DNA of 64,000 nt from Pseudobacillus wudalianchiensis. GTDB taxonomy: Bacteria; Bacillota; Bacilli; Bacillales; Domibacillaceae. Position 1 is the stretch's first letter, and every line of letters begins with the position of its first letter. Location: contig NZ_MAYT01000001.1 of NCBI RefSeq assembly GCF_001685015.1, positions 387,227 to 451,226 on the forward strand. Direction: 5' to 3'. Position numbers and translations under genes: made by a program. The notes below the pieces were generated by a model. The model was not told the DNA's origin, made no database searches, and saw nothing but the letters and a program-made list of their open reading frames with translations. This document shows, piece after piece, positions 38,606 through 49,046 of the stretch.

Positions 38606-40670
38606 GAGAGATATGCTGTTAGAAATTGGCCTGGAGGAAATGCCAGCTCGCTTCGTGACAGATTCGATGAACCAGCTCGGCAGCAAGGTAGAAGAATTTT
38701 TACAAGAGCAAAAAGTTTCTTATGAAGGCATTACGTTATATTCAACTCCGCGCCGTTTAGCCGTTTTAGTGCAGGGAGTGGCAGAAGCCCAAGAAGATAT
38801 TGAAGAAGAAGCAAAAGGACCGGCAAAAAAGATTGCTCTTCAAGAAGATGGCTCTTGGTCAAAAGCAGCGATTGGCTTTACACGTGGGCAGGGAGTAACG
38901 GTAGAAGATATCTACTTTAAAGAAATTAATGGTGTTGAATATGTACACGTTAATAAATTTATTAAAGGCCAGCCGACAATTGATTTATTGCCAAAGCTTC
39001 GGGACATTGTCGTGAACTTACATTTTGGAAAAAACATGCGCTGGGCAAATAACGACCTTCGTTATATCCGTCCGATTAAATGGATCGTGGCGTTGTTTGG
39101 TTCAGACGTTATTCCATTCGAAATTACAAATGTCGTGACAGACCGGATAACGAAGGGACACCGCTTTTTGGGTGACACGATCACGATCACAGCTCCAGCA
39201 GAATACGAAGTACAGCTCAAAAAACAATTTGTTATCGTAGATCCTGCTGAGCGGAAAGCGATGATCCGTCGCCAATTGTCTGAATTGGAAGCAGAAAAGT
39301 CATGGGTAATTCCGGTTGATGAAGAACTGCTCGAAGAGGTCAATAACCTAGTAGAATATCCAACAGCTTTATCAGGTTCTTTTAATAAAGAATTCCTTGA
39401 ATTGCCGGAAGAAGTGCTGATCACTTCTATGAAAGAGCATCAACGCTATTTCCCAGTAAAAGATAAAGAAGGCACGCTTCTTCCTTACTTTGTTACAGTC
39501 CGAAACGGTGACAGCCGTTCACTTGATGTTGTGGCCCGTGGGAACGAAAAAGTATTAAGAGCGCGACTTGCAGATGCTGACTTTTTCTACAAAGAAGATC
39601 AAAGTAAGGAAATCGACTTTTTCTTAAATAAGCTTCAAACGATTGTGTACCATGAAAAGATCGGAACGTTATCTGAAAAAGTAAGCCGTATTCGCCGCCT
39701 AGCTGCTAAGCTAAGTGAATTAACAGGTGCTTCAAAAGAGGTGCAGCAAAAAGTAGACCGGGCAGCAGAAATCTGTAAATTTGATCTCGTAACTCAGATG
39801 GTTTATGAGTTTCCAGAACTGCAAGGTATTATGGGAGAGAAATACGCCCAGCAGAAAGGAGAAGATTCAGAAGTCGCTCGAGCAGTGAATGAACATTACG
39901 AACCGCGGCACGCTGATGATGAGACGCCGGAGACATTCACTGGAGCCATTGTTAGTCTAGCCGATAAGTTAGATACGATCGTCTCTTGCTTTGCAGTAGA
40001 CATTATTCCAACTGGTTCTCAGGACCCTTACGCTTTAAGAAGACAGGCAGCTGGTGTCGTTCTTATTTTAGCGGAAAAGAAATGGAGCATTTCACTTGAG
40101 ACGGTTTTACAAACGGCAATCGGAGTAGTGAAAGAAGACAATGTTGGTGAGAAAGAAGCAGAAGCGCTCTTGGAGGAATTGGTTTCCTTCTTCAAGCTCC
40201 GTGTTAAACACAGCTTGCAGGAGAGAGAGATCCGTTACGATTTAATTGATGCTGTACTTGCAGGGCCTGTTGGTTCCTTGCCTTCCTTGTTTGCCAAGGC
40301 GGATGTATTGATGGCTCACAAGGAAGAAGAGGGCTTTAAAGAGACGACGGAAGCGCTTAGTCGTGTCGTAAATATTGCTAAGAAAGCTGAAGTGATAGGA
40401 GAGATTGATGAGCAGCGTTTCGAGAATGAAGAGGAAAAGGTCTTACATAGAGAGTTTCTTCGCGTTCAAAAAGGACTAAAAGAAGTAGAGACAGCTGAAC
40501 AACAATTTACTCTTCTTGAAAGCTTAAAGCAGCCAATTGAACAATATTTTGATCATACGATGGTCATGGCAGAAGAGACAGCTGTAAGAGAAAATCGTTT
40601 AAATCAAATGAAAGCTCTCTCTGTTATCATCTTGTCGTTCGCTGATTTTAATAAAATTTTAGTAAAGTAA
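38598..40670 (+). CDS. glyS: Glycyl-tRNA synthetase beta subunit
   Basis: 690-residue partner of GlyQ, carrying tRNA-recognition and anticodon-binding domains. It begins with [13 protein letters not shown], and the central FVTVRNGD and C-terminal HAD-independent DALR-like helical region are recognisable. It is translationally coupled to glyQ by an 8-base overlap. No clear terminator follows. Confidence 0.96.
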   Translation: MSKRDMLLEIGLEEMPARFVTDSMNQLGSKVEEFLQEQKVSYEGITLYSTPRRLAVLVQGVAEAQEDIEEEAKGPAKKIALQEDGSWSKAAIGFTRGQGVTVEDIYFKEINGVEYVHVNKFIKGQPTIDLLPKLRDIVVNLHFGKNMRWANNDLRYIRPIKWIVALFGSDVIPFEITNVVTDRITKGHRFLGDTITITAPAEYEVQLKKQFVIVDPAERKAMIRRQLSELEAEKSWVIPVDEELLEEVNNLVEYPTALSGSFNKEFLELPEEVLITSMKEHQRYFPVKDKEGTLLPYFVTVRNGDSRSLDVVARGNEKVLRARLADADFFYKEDQSKEIDFFLNKLQTIVYHEKIGTLSEKVSRIRRLAAKLSELTGASKEVQQKVDRAAEICKFDLVTQMVYEFPELQGIMGEKYAQQKGEDSEVARAVNEHYEPRHADDETPETFTGAIVSLADKLDTIVSCFAVDIIPTGSQDPYALRRQAAGVVLILAEKKWSISLETVLQTAIGVVKEDNVGEKEAEALLEELVSFFKLRVKHSLQEREIRYDLIDAVLAGPVGSLPSLFAKADVLMAHKEEEGFKETTEALSRVVNIAKKAEVIGEIDEQRFENEEEKVLHREFLRVQKGLKEVETAEQQFTLLESLKQPIEQYFDHTMVMAEETAVRENRLNQMKALSVIILSFADFNKILVK

Positions 40671-40799
40671 GGTCAGACAGATTAGCTATTTCCATAAATC
40701 ATTCATCTATACTAGCGCAAAATACTGATATCTGGTGAAACTTTTCTTTTCATTCAGTTTAAATAGTATATAATATTTATTATATGGTATAACACTTTT

Positions 40800-40892
40800 G
40801 AAGATCGAGGCACGGGTGCCCGGACGCTCAGCTAGAGGGGTTAAAAAAGTTAACAAGCTAGCGCCAGCACTTGTGCTCTTATTGCGCACTAG
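40800..40892 (+). other. Structured leader upstream of ccpN
   Basis: This 90-base stretch contains several short inverted repeats: GGCACGGGTGCC, GCTAG (40830s) with CTAGC (40858 region), and AGCACTTGTGCT. A TATAAT box at 40769-40774 lies just upstream but without a convincing -35. The pattern suggests a folded 5' leader, though I recognise no known riboswitch. Confidence 0.4.
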
Positions 40893-41528
40893 GTGGTGAG
40901 GGAGATCGAACTTAATAATCGTCAGGAAAAAATCTTGCAAATTGTCAAGGAGAACGGGCCGATTACCGGTGAAAATATCGCGGAACGCCTTAATCTCACA
41001 AGAGCAACACTGCGTCCCGATTTAGCTATTTTAACGATGGCAGGTTTTTTAGATGCAAGACCGCGCGTGGGCTATTTTTATACAGGCAAATCAGGTACTC
41101 AGCTTCTTACAGAAAATTTAATGAAAATATATGTAAAAGACTACCAAGCGGTACCAGTCGTGGTACGTGAAAATGTATCTGTCTACGATGCGATCGTTAC
41201 GATGTTTTTAGAAGATGTCGGTACATTGTTTGTCGTAGATGAAAATGGTCATCTAGTCGGTGTGCTTTCTCGTAAAGACTTGCTTCGGGCCAGTATTGGA
41301 AAGCAGGAATTAAACGCCATTCCAGTCAATATTATTATGACAAGAATGCCGAATATCGCTGTATGTGAACGAGATGATTTGCTCGTTGATGTTGCGAAAA
41401 ATTTAATCGAAAGACAAATAGATGCTGTACCAGTTGTTAAAAAAACAGCTACAGGTTATGAAGTAATTGGCCGCATTACCAAAACAACTATTGCCAAAGC
41501 GTTTGTCTCATTGGCAGATGATGAGTGA
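40893..41528 (+). CDS. ccpN: Gluconeogenesis repressor CcpN (HTH plus CBS domains)
   Basis: Transcription repressor of 211 residues. An N-terminal winged helix (TGENIAERLNLTRATLRPDLAIL) is followed by two CBS domains, which bind adenine nucleotides. In B. subtilis CcpN represses gapB, pckA and the small RNA SR1 on glucose. The start is GTG at 40893 or 40896; neither has a good ribosome site. It lies 27 bases upstream of ppsR, as in B. subtilis (yqzB-yqfL). Confidence 0.93.
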   Translation: MVREIELNNRQEKILQIVKENGPITGENIAERLNLTRATLRPDLAILTMAGFLDARPRVGYFYTGKSGTQLLTENLMKIYVKDYQAVPVVVRENVSVYDAIVTMFLEDVGTLFVVDENGHLVGVLSRKDLLRASIGKQELNAIPVNIIMTRMPNIAVCERDDLLVDVAKNLIERQIDAVPVVKKTATGYEVIGRITKTTIAKAFVSLADDE

Positions 41529-41555
41529 TGCAGTTAGGAAAGGAGGTTCTAGTTT

Positions 41556-42365
41556 TTGCTGAATGACCCAATCATCTACATCGTTTCGGATTCAGTAGGC
41601 GAGACAGCTGAACTTGTGACAAAAGCGGCTGTTAGTCAGTTTAATGGATCACACGCTGTGATTAAACGGTTTCCATATGTTGAAGATTTATCAACCATTG
41701 ATGAAGTAATGGACTTAGCGAAAGTCGAGCGGGGAATTATCGTCTATACGCTTGTCAAGCCAGAGATCAGAAATTATATGAAGCAGCAGGCGCAAAAAGA
41801 AAATATTATTATTTTTGATTTAATTGGTCCATTAATGGATGAACTAGAGTCCCTATACGGACGCCAGCCTTTAATGGAACCTGGGCTTGTAAGAAAATTA
41901 GATGAACAGTATTTTAAAAAGGTAGAGGCCATTGAATTTGCTGTGAAATATGATGATGGCCGCGATCCTCGCGGGTTGTTGAAGGCGGATGTTGTTTTAA
42001 TTGGGGTGTCACGCACATCTAAAACACCGCTTTCTCAATATCTGGCTCATAAGCGGTTAAAAGTAGCCAATGTTCCACTCGTACCAGAGGTAGACCCCCC
42101 TGAAGAGTTGTTCAGTCTTCCTACGGACAAGTGTTTTGGCTTAAAGATCAGTCCAGATAAACTTAATCAAATTCGCAGGGAAAGATTAATTTCACTTGGT
42201 TTGAACGATAGTGCCAGCTATGCAGATCTTGAGCGGATTAAAGCGGAAATTTCTTATTCCGAAAAGATTATGAACCGCATTGGCTGCGAAGTCATCGATG
42301 TGACAAACAAAGCGGTAGAAGAAACAGCTAATATCATTTTGAGCAGGCTTGGAAAACGAAAATAG
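41556..42365 (+). CDS. ppsR: Pyruvate, phosphate dikinase / PEP synthase regulatory protein
   Basis: DUF299 family bifunctional kinase/pyrophosphorylase (YqfL), 269 residues, with the P-loop [11 protein letters not shown] at about 150-160. In this family it controls pyruvate,phosphate dikinase or PEP synthase by ADP-dependent phosphorylation; in B. subtilis it modulates CcpN activity. The start is TTG at 41556, 7 bases after AAAGGAGGT. Co-transcribed with ccpN. Confidence 0.93.
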   Translation: MLNDPIIYIVSDSVGETAELVTKAAVSQFNGSHAVIKRFPYVEDLSTIDEVMDLAKVERGIIVYTLVKPEIRNYMKQQAQKENIIIFDLIGPLMDELESLYGRQPLMEPGLVRKLDEQYFKKVEAIEFAVKYDDGRDPRGLLKADVVLIGVSRTSKTPLSQYLAHKRLKVANVPLVPEVDPPEELFSLPTDKCFGLKISPDKLNQIRRERLISLGLNDSASYADLERIKAEISYSEKIMNRIGCEVIDVTNKAVEETANIILSRLGKRK

Positions 42366-42451
42366 GAGTGACCCTACAATGGGCCCCTTCCGTTTACAAG
42401 TTTATATTCAGCCGATAAATTTTTGATTATGTATATGGTAATTGAGAAAAG

Positions 42452-42487
42452 GGAGCTTTTCGCTTTTGGAAAGGCTTCTTTTTCTTT
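42452..42487 (+). terminator. Terminator after ccpN-ppsR
   Basis: GGAGCTTTTC (42452-42461) pairs fully with GAAAGGCTTC (42469-42478), counting two G-T pairs, around a 7-base loop, followed by TTTTTCTTT. Confidence 0.78.
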
Positions 42488-42667
42488 GAGCTATAAAAAT
42501 CAATGGTTTTTTGGAATGAAATGTACTATAATAAAAAATTGTGATAAAAATGTATTTAAAAAGGTTTAACAGATCAGGTAAAGGAATAAACTAATTGTAT
42601 GCCACTTGGAAAGAGATTTGTCAAACAGTAGATTATTGTTCGTTTTTTTAGTTTATTTCTCAATTGA

Positions 42668-42696
42668 GAAGGATTCTAATCCACCTTGTAGAATTA
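42668..42696 (+). promoter_or_regulatory. Sigma-H-like promoter upstream of dnaG-sigA
   Basis: GAAGGATTC (42668-42676), 11 bases, then GTAGAATTA (42688-42696). This fits RNAGGAWWW-N11-RNNGAATWW with one mismatch. The sigA operon of B. subtilis has a sigma-H promoter as well as sigma-A ones. The 525-base gap from ppsR to dnaG also has TATAAT boxes (42527-42532 and 42695-42700) without good -35 partners, and no gene that I can support. Confidence 0.65.
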
Positions 42697-42899
42697 TAAT
42701 GCATAGGAAAGAGAAATATAAGAAGATTTGTCGATTCTCTTTTCCGCTGCAGCTCTAGCAGCAAGAAGAAATAACAGGGTGCTTCAAAGAGAGTAGAGGA
42801 AGTGCCGAAAGTGAAAGCAGCTAATAGAAAAGCAAATAATAGAAAAAGCTGCAGGAAATTTAGTTTTTTTATCGAACAATAGTATAGCTGGTGATGTAT

Positions 42900-44711
42900 G
42901 TGACAGGAAAAATTCCTGAGGAAACTATTCAACAAATCAAGCAGTCACTGGACATTACTGAAGTAATCGGCGATTACGTTCAGTTGAAAAAACAAGGAAG
43001 AAACTTTTTCGGTTTATGCCCGTTTCACGGAGAAAATTCACCGTCTTTCTCCGTATCACCCGAAAAGCAAATATATCATTGTTTCGGGTGTGGAGCTGGA
43101 GGAAATGTTTTTTCTTTTTTAATGGAAATAGAAAACATCTCCTTTCAGGAAGCGGTAGGGAAGCTGGCTACACGTACAGGAATAGCTCTTGATCCGGCTA
43201 TTACTGGCGATGGTCCTAGTCACTCCATTTCCAAAGAGCATAAGCAGATAATGGAAGCTCATGAATTGTTGGCAAAATTTTACCATCATTTGCTGATGAA
43301 TACAACAGAGGGTCAGGAAGCATTAGATTATCTAGAAAAAAGAGGATTTTCTAAAGAGGATTTGGACGCTTTCCAAATCGGATGGTCGCTTCCGAATTGG
43401 GATTTCACCGTTAAATTTCTTCAAAAGCGCGGCTTCACTCTTGAATGGATGGAAAAAGCAGGCTTGATTATTCATAAAGAGGAAGATGGAACGTACTTTG
43501 ATCGTTTTCGCGGTCGAATCATGTTTCCCCTTCACGATGAAAAAGGAAAAGTAGTCGCTTTTTCTGGCCGTTCTCTCCATGATGAAAAGCCAAAATATTT
43601 AAATAGCCCGGAGACACCTATCTTTAATAAAAGCCGTCTCTTGTATAATTTTCACCGAGCGCGGCCATCTATCCGCAAGCAGCACCATGCTGTTCTTTTT
43701 GAAGGATTTGCGGATGTGATTGCAGCAGCAAGTGCTGGGGTAGAAACCGGAATTGCTACGATGGGAACCTCACTGACGGATGCTCACATTCAGCAGATTA
43801 GACGGGTAGCTGATCAGGTTATTATTTGTTTCGATGGCGATTCAGCCGGCATACAGGCTGCTTTCCGTGCTTCCAATTTGTTAAGTGACAGCGGCTGCGA
43901 GATAAAGGTTGCTCTCATTCCAGATAAAATGGATCCGGATGATTATATAAGGAAATACGGGGCTGAAAAATTTCGAAATAACGTGATTGGTACAGCCATG
44001 ACGCTTATTGCTTTCAAAATGGAGTATTATAAGCAAGGGAAAAATTTGCAGGATGAAGGACAAAAGCTGCACTATATCGAAGAGGTAGTAGCTGAAATCT
44101 CTAAATTAAAAAAAGCAGTCGAACGGGATTATTATTTAAGGCAAATAGCAGAGCAGTTCTCACTTTCATTGGATGCATTGAAACAGCAAGAGAAACAGCT
44201 CTTCTTTAAAGAACGAAAGAAGCATCCTCCAAGTGAGCGAACGTTTCAGCAAGCACCAACGATACAAGCGCAGATAAAGCTATATCCTGCTTTTCAAACG
44301 GCAGAACGGCGTCTTCTCGCTCATATGCTGAAAGATGCAGACATTGCTTATAAAGTGAAAGATTTGCTTAACGGTGAAACATTTAACCTTGATGAGCATC
44401 AGGCTATCTTTACGTATTTACTTGGCTTTTATGAAGGAGGCAATGTACCGGACTCAAGTGCATTTATCAGTTTTCTCCCGAACGCCAATTTACGCCGCCT
44501 CGTTTCAGATATAGAAATGATGATGGTCAGCGAAGTAATAAATGATGAAGCAGTTCATGATTATATAAAAGAAATATTGAAATACCATAAAATATTAGAA
44601 GTGAAAGAAAAAAAGCAACAGCAGGTGGCAGCAGAGAAAGCAAAGGACTACAAAACGGCTGCTCAGCTTGCCATGGAGATTGTCAGGCTTCAAAAGGAAT
44701 TAAAAAAATAG
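42900..44711 (+). CDS. dnaG: DNA primase
   Basis: Makes RNA primers for replication. The 603-residue protein (same as B. subtilis) has an N-terminal zinc-binding domain ([11 protein letters not shown], then HCFGCGAGG), a TOPRIM core with EGFADVIAA and FDGDSAG at about 260-315, and a C-terminal helicase-binding domain. The GTG at 42900 follows GGTGAT; an in-frame GTG/ATG at 42891-42894 is an alternative. It heads the dnaG-sigA operon; yqxD, which precedes it in B. subtilis, is missing. Confidence 0.96.
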   Translation: MTGKIPEETIQQIKQSLDITEVIGDYVQLKKQGRNFFGLCPFHGENSPSFSVSPEKQIYHCFGCGAGGNVFSFLMEIENISFQEAVGKLATRTGIALDPAITGDGPSHSISKEHKQIMEAHELLAKFYHHLLMNTTEGQEALDYLEKRGFSKEDLDAFQIGWSLPNWDFTVKFLQKRGFTLEWMEKAGLIIHKEEDGTYFDRFRGRIMFPLHDEKGKVVAFSGRSLHDEKPKYLNSPETPIFNKSRLLYNFHRARPSIRKQHHAVLFEGFADVIAAASAGVETGIATMGTSLTDAHIQQIRRVADQVIICFDGDSAGIQAAFRASNLLSDSGCEIKVALIPDKMDPDDYIRKYGAEKFRNNVIGTAMTLIAFKMEYYKQGKNLQDEGQKLHYIEEVVAEISKLKKAVERDYYLRQIAEQFSLSLDALKQQEKQLFFKERKKHPPSERTFQQAPTIQAQIKLYPAFQTAERRLLAHMLKDADIAYKVKDLLNGETFNLDEHQAIFTYLLGFYEGGNVPDSSAFISFLPNANLRRLVSDIEMMMVSEVINDEAVHDYIKEILKYHKILEVKEKKQQQVAAEKAKDYKTAAQLAMEIVRLQKELKK

Positions 44712-44755
44712 TAAAACTCATTGAGGCAAGGATTTTGGAAGGAGGGGGACGACAG

Positions 44756-45877
44756 ATGGCTGAAAAGTCTACACGTTCCAAAGAAACTGAAGTAACACTA
44801 GAAAGAGCGAAAGAACAAATTGTTGAAATAGGAAAAAAGAGAGGGAAACTCTCTTACGACTATGTGGCCGACAAACTATCACCGTTTGAGGTGGAATCTG
44901 ATCAAGTTGATGAATTTTATGAATACCTTGGTGAACAAGGAATTGATATAACAAACGACGAGGATGAGGAAGAAGATCCAAATATTCATGAACTTGAAAA
45001 AGAGAGTGAAGAATTCGACCTAAACGATTTGAGTGTGCCGCCAGGCGTAAAAATTAACGATCCGGTACGGATGTATCTAAAAGAAATTGGCCGGGTTGAT
45101 CTCTTGTCTGCTGAAGAGGAAATTGAGCTGGCGACCCGAATCGAAGAAGGTGACGAGGAGGCAAAACGCCGTCTCGCTGAAGCGAACCTTCGTCTCGTAG
45201 TTAGTATAGCAAAGCGTTATGTTGGTCGTGGTATGTTGTTCCTTGATCTTATCCAAGAGGGGAACATGGGCCTTATCAAAGCAGTTGAAAAATTCGACTA
45301 TCGCAAAGGGTTCAAATTTAGTACGTATGCTACATGGTGGATCCGTCAGGCGATTACACGCGCGATCGCGGATCAGGCAAGAACAATTCGGATTCCGGTT
45401 CATATGGTTGAAACCATCAATAAGCTAATCCGTGTCCAAAGGCAACTTCTCCAGGATCTTGGCCGCGAACCATCTCCTGAAGAAATTGCAGAAGAAATGG
45501 ATTTAACACCTGAAAAGGTACGGGAAATTCTAAAAATTGCTCAGGAGCCAGTTTCTCTTGAAACTCCGATCGGAGAAGAAGATGACTCTCATTTAGGTGA
45601 TTTTATTGAAGACCAAGAGGCAACATCACCTTCTGAGCATGCTGCTTATGAATTGCTAAAAGAACAATTAGAAGACGTTCTCGATACGTTAACCGATCGG
45701 GAAGAAAACGTGTTACGTCTTCGCTTCGGTCTAGACGACGGGCGTACTCGGACACTTGAAGAAGTCGGCAAGGTATTTGGCGTCACTCGCGAACGGATTC
45801 GTCAAATCGAGGCAAAAGCTTTGCGCAAGCTTCGTCATCCGAGCCGCAGTAAACGATTAAAAGATTTCCTTGAATAA
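44756..45877 (+). CDS. sigA: RNA polymerase housekeeping sigma factor SigA
   Basis: Primary sigma factor of 373 residues. Region 1.1 is followed by an acidic linker (about 75-95), region 1.2 ([11 protein letters not shown]), region 2 with [21 protein letters not shown] for -10 recognition, region 3 and region 4 with [20 protein letters not shown] for -35 recognition. The ATG at 44756 follows GGAGGGGGA; an earlier in-frame start at 44735 is ignored. Followed by a perfect terminator. Confidence 0.98.
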   Translation: MAEKSTRSKETEVTLERAKEQIVEIGKKRGKLSYDYVADKLSPFEVESDQVDEFYEYLGEQGIDITNDEDEEEDPNIHELEKESEEFDLNDLSVPPGVKINDPVRMYLKEIGRVDLLSAEEEIELATRIEEGDEEAKRRLAEANLRLVVSIAKRYVGRGMLFLDLIQEGNMGLIKAVEKFDYRKGFKFSTYATWWIRQAITRAIADQARTIRIPVHMVETINKLIRVQRQLLQDLGREPSPEEIAEEMDLTPEKVREILKIAQEPVSLETPIGEEDDSHLGDFIEDQEATSPSEHAAYELLKEQLEDVLDTLTDREENVLRLRFGLDDGRTRTLEEVGKVFGVTRERIRQIEAKALRKLRHPSRSKRLKDFLE

Positions 45878-45917
45878 AACTGCCGGCACCCATGTTATTG
45901 CCTAGAATGTTTCAATG

Positions 45918-45952
45918 GTTTACTTCTGACAAGAAGTAAACTATTTTTTTTT
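45918..45952 (+). terminator. Terminator after sigA
   Basis: GTTTACTTCT (45918-45927) pairs perfectly with AGAAGTAAAC (45932-45941) around GACA, followed by a run of eight or more T. Confidence 0.92.
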
Positions 45953-46008
45953 GAAAAGCAGGTATTTCAAGGATTTTCGCGAATGTGTTAGACAGGATGT
46001 GACGATAG

Positions 46009-46542
46009 ATGAAAGATAACAAAAAGACCATCATTATTAAAGAAATCCATTTTTGGAAAGAAAATCATATGCTGCCTGCTCAATACTGTGATTACTTATT
46101 GACGATGTATACCCAGGGAGAAGAGCTGCCGGAAAACGCTGTCAAAAAGCCAAAGGCAAAGCGCCTATCCGCTATTAGTTTACTCGCTTCCTTTTTCGTT
46201 GTATTTATTTCTTTATTTGTCCTATATTTTACTGAATTGTCTTTCCCTTTGCAAATGACGATTTTAGCAGCTTTTGTCGTTTTGTTGTTAAGCGCTGCTA
46301 TTTATTTTTCTAAAAAAGGATTTTTTCTTCCATTTTTATATGCGGCTTCGGCTATTTTATTTTTAATTTTTACAGTAGAGTGTCATGAGAAAATATGGGG
46401 GGGAAACTCGATCACCCTTTATGCTCTGCTCTTTTTTCATTGTTTAATTTGGTGGATAGCCGGGAGAAAGCTTCAGCAGGTTTATTTTACAATCTCGGCA
46501 TGGCTCGGAGTCATATTGTTAGTCATTTTTATTTTTATATAA
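46009..46542 (+). CDS. Hypothetical multi-pass membrane protein
   Basis: 177-residue protein that I do not recognise by name. A soluble N-terminal segment of about 50 residues (containing IHFWKENHMLPAQYCDYLLTMYTQGEE in two halves) is followed by five or six hydrophobic helices to the C-terminus. The N-terminal part resembles cytoplasmic heads seen on DUF2157-like membrane proteins, but this is only an impression. The ATG at 46009 follows AGGATGTGACG. It lies alone between the sigA terminator and cccA. Confidence 0.72.
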   Translation: MKDNKKTIIIKEIHFWKENHMLPAQYCDYLLTMYTQGEELPENAVKKPKAKRLSAISLLASFFVVFISLFVLYFTELSFPLQMTILAAFVVLLLSAAIYFSKKGFFLPFLYAASAILFLIFTVECHEKIWGGNSITLYALLFFHCLIWWIAGRKLQQVYFTISAWLGVILLVIFIFI

Positions 46543-46708
46543 TACAAAAAAACTTATAAAAAAGAAAAACAAAGGTAAAATGTGTCTAAATTACGACAAA
46601 GGGGTAAAAACTTCTATGGAAGGGCTTTTCGTCTTCTCCATTTTCAAGTAGAATAGTAAGTGTTTGTACTTTCTATTTGTTATTTGTGTACATAAGGGAG
46701 GTTAAGAA

Positions 46709-47077
46709 ATGAATCGTAATCCAATCATTCCGTTCTTATTGATTGCTGTGTTTGGCCTTGGTCTGATTTTCTTCCTTTCTTTAGAAGGACTTGATAACTC
46801 TAAAGAAATGGCGAAAGAGGAGAAGGGCGGAGAGCAAACAGGCGGTGAGACGGCAGGCGCTTTTGAACCAGAAGGCTTCTACAAGCAAACTTGTGCAGGC
46901 TGTCATGGCGGCAACTTTGAAGGTGGAGCTGGTCCTTCTTTGAAAGGCATTGGCGGCAAATTGTCGAAAGATGAAATTAAAGACATTATTACACACGGTA
47001 AAGGCGCTATGCCTCCAGGCCTTGTGCCAGCTGAAAATGCTGATGCTATGGCTGACTGGGTCAGCAAAATTAAATAA
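46709..47077 (+). CDS. cccA: Membrane-anchored cytochrome c-550
   Basis: 122-residue cytochrome. An N-terminal transmembrane anchor (about residues 6-25) and a short Glu/Gly-rich linker precede the heme domain with CAGCH at about 62-66 and the axial-Met region GAMPPGLV near 98-105. It carries electrons outside the membrane, presumably to cytochrome c oxidase. The ribosome site is AAGGGAGGTTAAG. Ends in a terminator. Confidence 0.93.
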   Translation: MNRNPIIPFLLIAVFGLGLIFFLSLEGLDNSKEMAKEEKGGEQTGGETAGAFEPEGFYKQTCAGCHGGNFEGGAGPSLKGIGGKLSKDEIKDIITHGKGAMPPGLVPAENADAMADWVSKIK

Positions 47078-47083
47078 TGCACG

Positions 47084-47117
47084 AAAAGTTCTTTGCCGTC
47101 CGGCAAAGAACTTTTTT
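47084..47117 (+). terminator. Terminator after cccA
   Basis: AAAAGTTCTTTGCCG (47084-47098) pairs perfectly with CGGCAAAGAACTTTT (47101-47115), followed by TT. Confidence 0.92.
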
Positions 47118-47174
47118 AATTAGGCGTTTTCATTTAGAATGGAAGCGGAACATTAAAATAAAAGTGGTGACACG

Positions 47175-47903
47175 ATGAATATTAATCAATTATCAAAGCG
47201 TTTAATGGCCGTAGCTGCCCGTATTCCAGCGCAGGCGGTTATGGCGGATATTGGCTCTGATCATGCTTATTTGCCTTGCTACGCGATCAATAAGGGCTTA
47301 GCTGTGAAGGCTATTGCTGGTGAAGTGGCAGACGGTCCCCTGCAGGCGGCTGAACAGCAGGTGAAAGCTGCTGGACTTGAAGGAGAAATTGATGTACGCA
47401 AAGGCAATGGGCTTGAAGTCATTTCGGCCGGTGAAGTGGATTGTGTCACGATTGCCGGTATGGGCGGCACCCTCATTACTTCTATCTTGAACGAAGGAAA
47501 AGAAAAGCTGGAGGGCGTAAAGCGGCTCGTTCTGCAGCCAAATCTTCGGGCTGATCATATTCGTAAGTGGCTGATAGAGAACGACTGGGAGCTAATCGAT
47601 GAAGTCATTATGGAAGAAGACGGGAAAATATATGAGATTTTAACAGCAGAAAAGGGAGACGCCGAAAAACCGTACAGCACAAGAAAGGAACTGAAATTGC
47701 TCACAGGCCCGATGTTGCTTGCTGAAAAAAACGAAGCATTTCTTAAAAAGTGGAAAAGAGAAGCAGACCAATTAGAAGTAGTGTTGAAAAATTTAGAAAA
47801 AGCGGGAAATCAGCAAGCGGCAAAGGAAAAGAAACAAAGCGTGCTGCGGGAGCTTCAATTGATTAAGGAGGCGATTAGTAGTGAAGAAAGTGAACGGACA
47901 TGA
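47175..47903 (+). CDS. trmK: tRNA (adenine-22-N1)-methyltransferase
   Basis: Methylates A22 of tRNAs (YqfN), 242 residues. A SAM-binding motif I, VMADIGSDHAYLP, lies near residue 25; IAGMGGTLI follows near 94; the C-terminal third is a coiled coil. The ATG follows GGTGA. It overlaps yqfO by 23 bases. Confidence 0.94.
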   Translation: MNINQLSKRLMAVAARIPAQAVMADIGSDHAYLPCYAINKGLAVKAIAGEVADGPLQAAEQQVKAAGLEGEIDVRKGNGLEVISAGEVDCVTIAGMGGTLITSILNEGKEKLEGVKRLVLQPNLRADHIRKWLIENDWELIDEVIMEEDGKIYEILTAEKGDAEKPYSTRKELKLLTGPMLLAEKNEAFLKKWKREADQLEVVLKNLEKAGNQQAAKEKKQSVLRELQLIKEAISSEESERT

Positions 47904-48999
47904 AGTGATTCAATTATTTGAACAGTTCTCTCCCAAGAAATATGCAATGGAAGGCGATAAAATTGGCTTGCAAGTAGGCCGGTTAAATAAGCCGGTTGAA
48001 CGTGTTCTTATAGCCCTTGATGTGCTTGAAGAAGTAGTAGACGAAGCTATTGAAAAGGATGTGCAGCTCATTATTGCCCATCACCCTCTTATTTTTCGCC
48101 CGTTAAAGTCTATTGTCACGAGTGATCCGTCTGGAAGGCTGCTGGAGAAATTAATTAAGCATGACATTGCTGTCTATGCAGCCCATACCAATTTAGATGT
48201 GGCGAAAGGCGGTGTGAATGATCTTTTAGCTGCAGCTCTTGAGTTAACGGAAACAAAGGTTCTCGTACCGACGTTTCAAGATGGTTTAAAGAAGCTTGCT
48301 GTGTTTGTTCCGGCAGATCATGCAGAGGAGATGCGCCAAGCCCTAGGGGAAGCAGGAGCAGGGTTTATCGGCGAGTATAGCCATTGTTCATTTTCGACGG
48401 ATGGAATTGGGCGCTTTATGCCTGGCGACCAAACAAATCCGTATATCGGACAAGCCGGCCAATTGGAAAAGGTAGAAGAGGTTAAAATAGAAACGATCTA
48501 TCCGGAGAGCTTGGAGAAAACCGTGTTGTCTGCTATGCTGAAGACTCACCCTTACGAAGAAGTGGCCTACGATATCTATCCACTGGATAATGAGGGAGAA
48601 GCACTGGGCCTCGGCAGAATCGGCAAGTTAGAGAAGTCGATGACGTTGGGTGAGTTTGCTGAGCATGTAAAAGAAAAACTAGAGGTTAAAGGTGTTCGTG
48701 TTGTCGGAGACTTAACAGGTCATGTAAGAAAAGTAGCGGTGCTCGGAGGCGACGGCAATAAGTATTTTCAATCGGCTAAATTTCAGGGAGCTGATGTGTA
48801 CGTCACTGGTGATTTTTATTACCATACCGCTCATGATGCACTTGCTATCGGATTAAAAGTAGTAGATCCTGGTCACAATGTGGAAAAGGTAATGAAAGTG
48901 GGAACTGCGAACAAGATGACGTCTTTAGCGGCGGAAAAGGACTTTGATGTGCAATTTATTCCTTCCTCTGTTCATACTGACCCCTTTACATTTGTATAA
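47881..48999 (+). CDS. yqfO: Nif3-like dinuclear metal protein YqfO
   Basis: NIF3/DUF34 family protein of 372 residues. The metal-binding residues appear as AHHPLIFRPL (about 62-71), AAHTNLD (about 100-106) and a C-terminal SVHTDPF region; a PII-like insert of about 110 residues occupies the middle, as in other Firmicute members. It is often labelled GTP cyclohydrolase type 2, which is doubtful. The start is GTG at 47881 with AAGGAGG upstream. It overlaps trmK. Confidence 0.9.
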   Translation: MKKVNGHEVIQLFEQFSPKKYAMEGDKIGLQVGRLNKPVERVLIALDVLEEVVDEAIEKDVQLIIAHHPLIFRPLKSIVTSDPSGRLLEKLIKHDIAVYAAHTNLDVAKGGVNDLLAAALELTETKVLVPTFQDGLKKLAVFVPADHAEEMRQALGEAGAGFIGEYSHCSFSTDGIGRFMPGDQTNPYIGQAGQLEKVEEVKIETIYPESLEKTVLSAMLKTHPYEEVAYDIYPLDNEGEALGLGRIGKLEKSMTLGEFAEHVKEKLEVKGVRVVGDLTGHVRKVAVLGGDGNKYFQSAKFQGADVYVTGDFYYHTAHDALAIGLKVVDPGHNVEKVMKVGTANKMTSLAAEKDFDVQFIPSSVHTDPFTFV

Positions 49000-49045
49000 A
49001 AACAAACAAGCTGATCCTTTGCCATGGATCAGCTTGTTTGTTTTT
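48998..49045. terminator. Bidirectional terminator between yqfO and ispH
   Basis: A perfect 20-bp stem (48998-49017 with 49026-49045) around an 8-base loop, A-rich on the left and T-rich on the right. It serves both converging genes. Confidence 0.93.
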
Positions 49046-49046
49046 C

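Noticed and set aside
42811-42882. A 23-residue open frame (GTG start, AGAGGAAG upstream) in the dnaG leader
   Set aside because: Very short, composition follows the local AAG/AAT repeats, and I know of no leader peptide for this operon.
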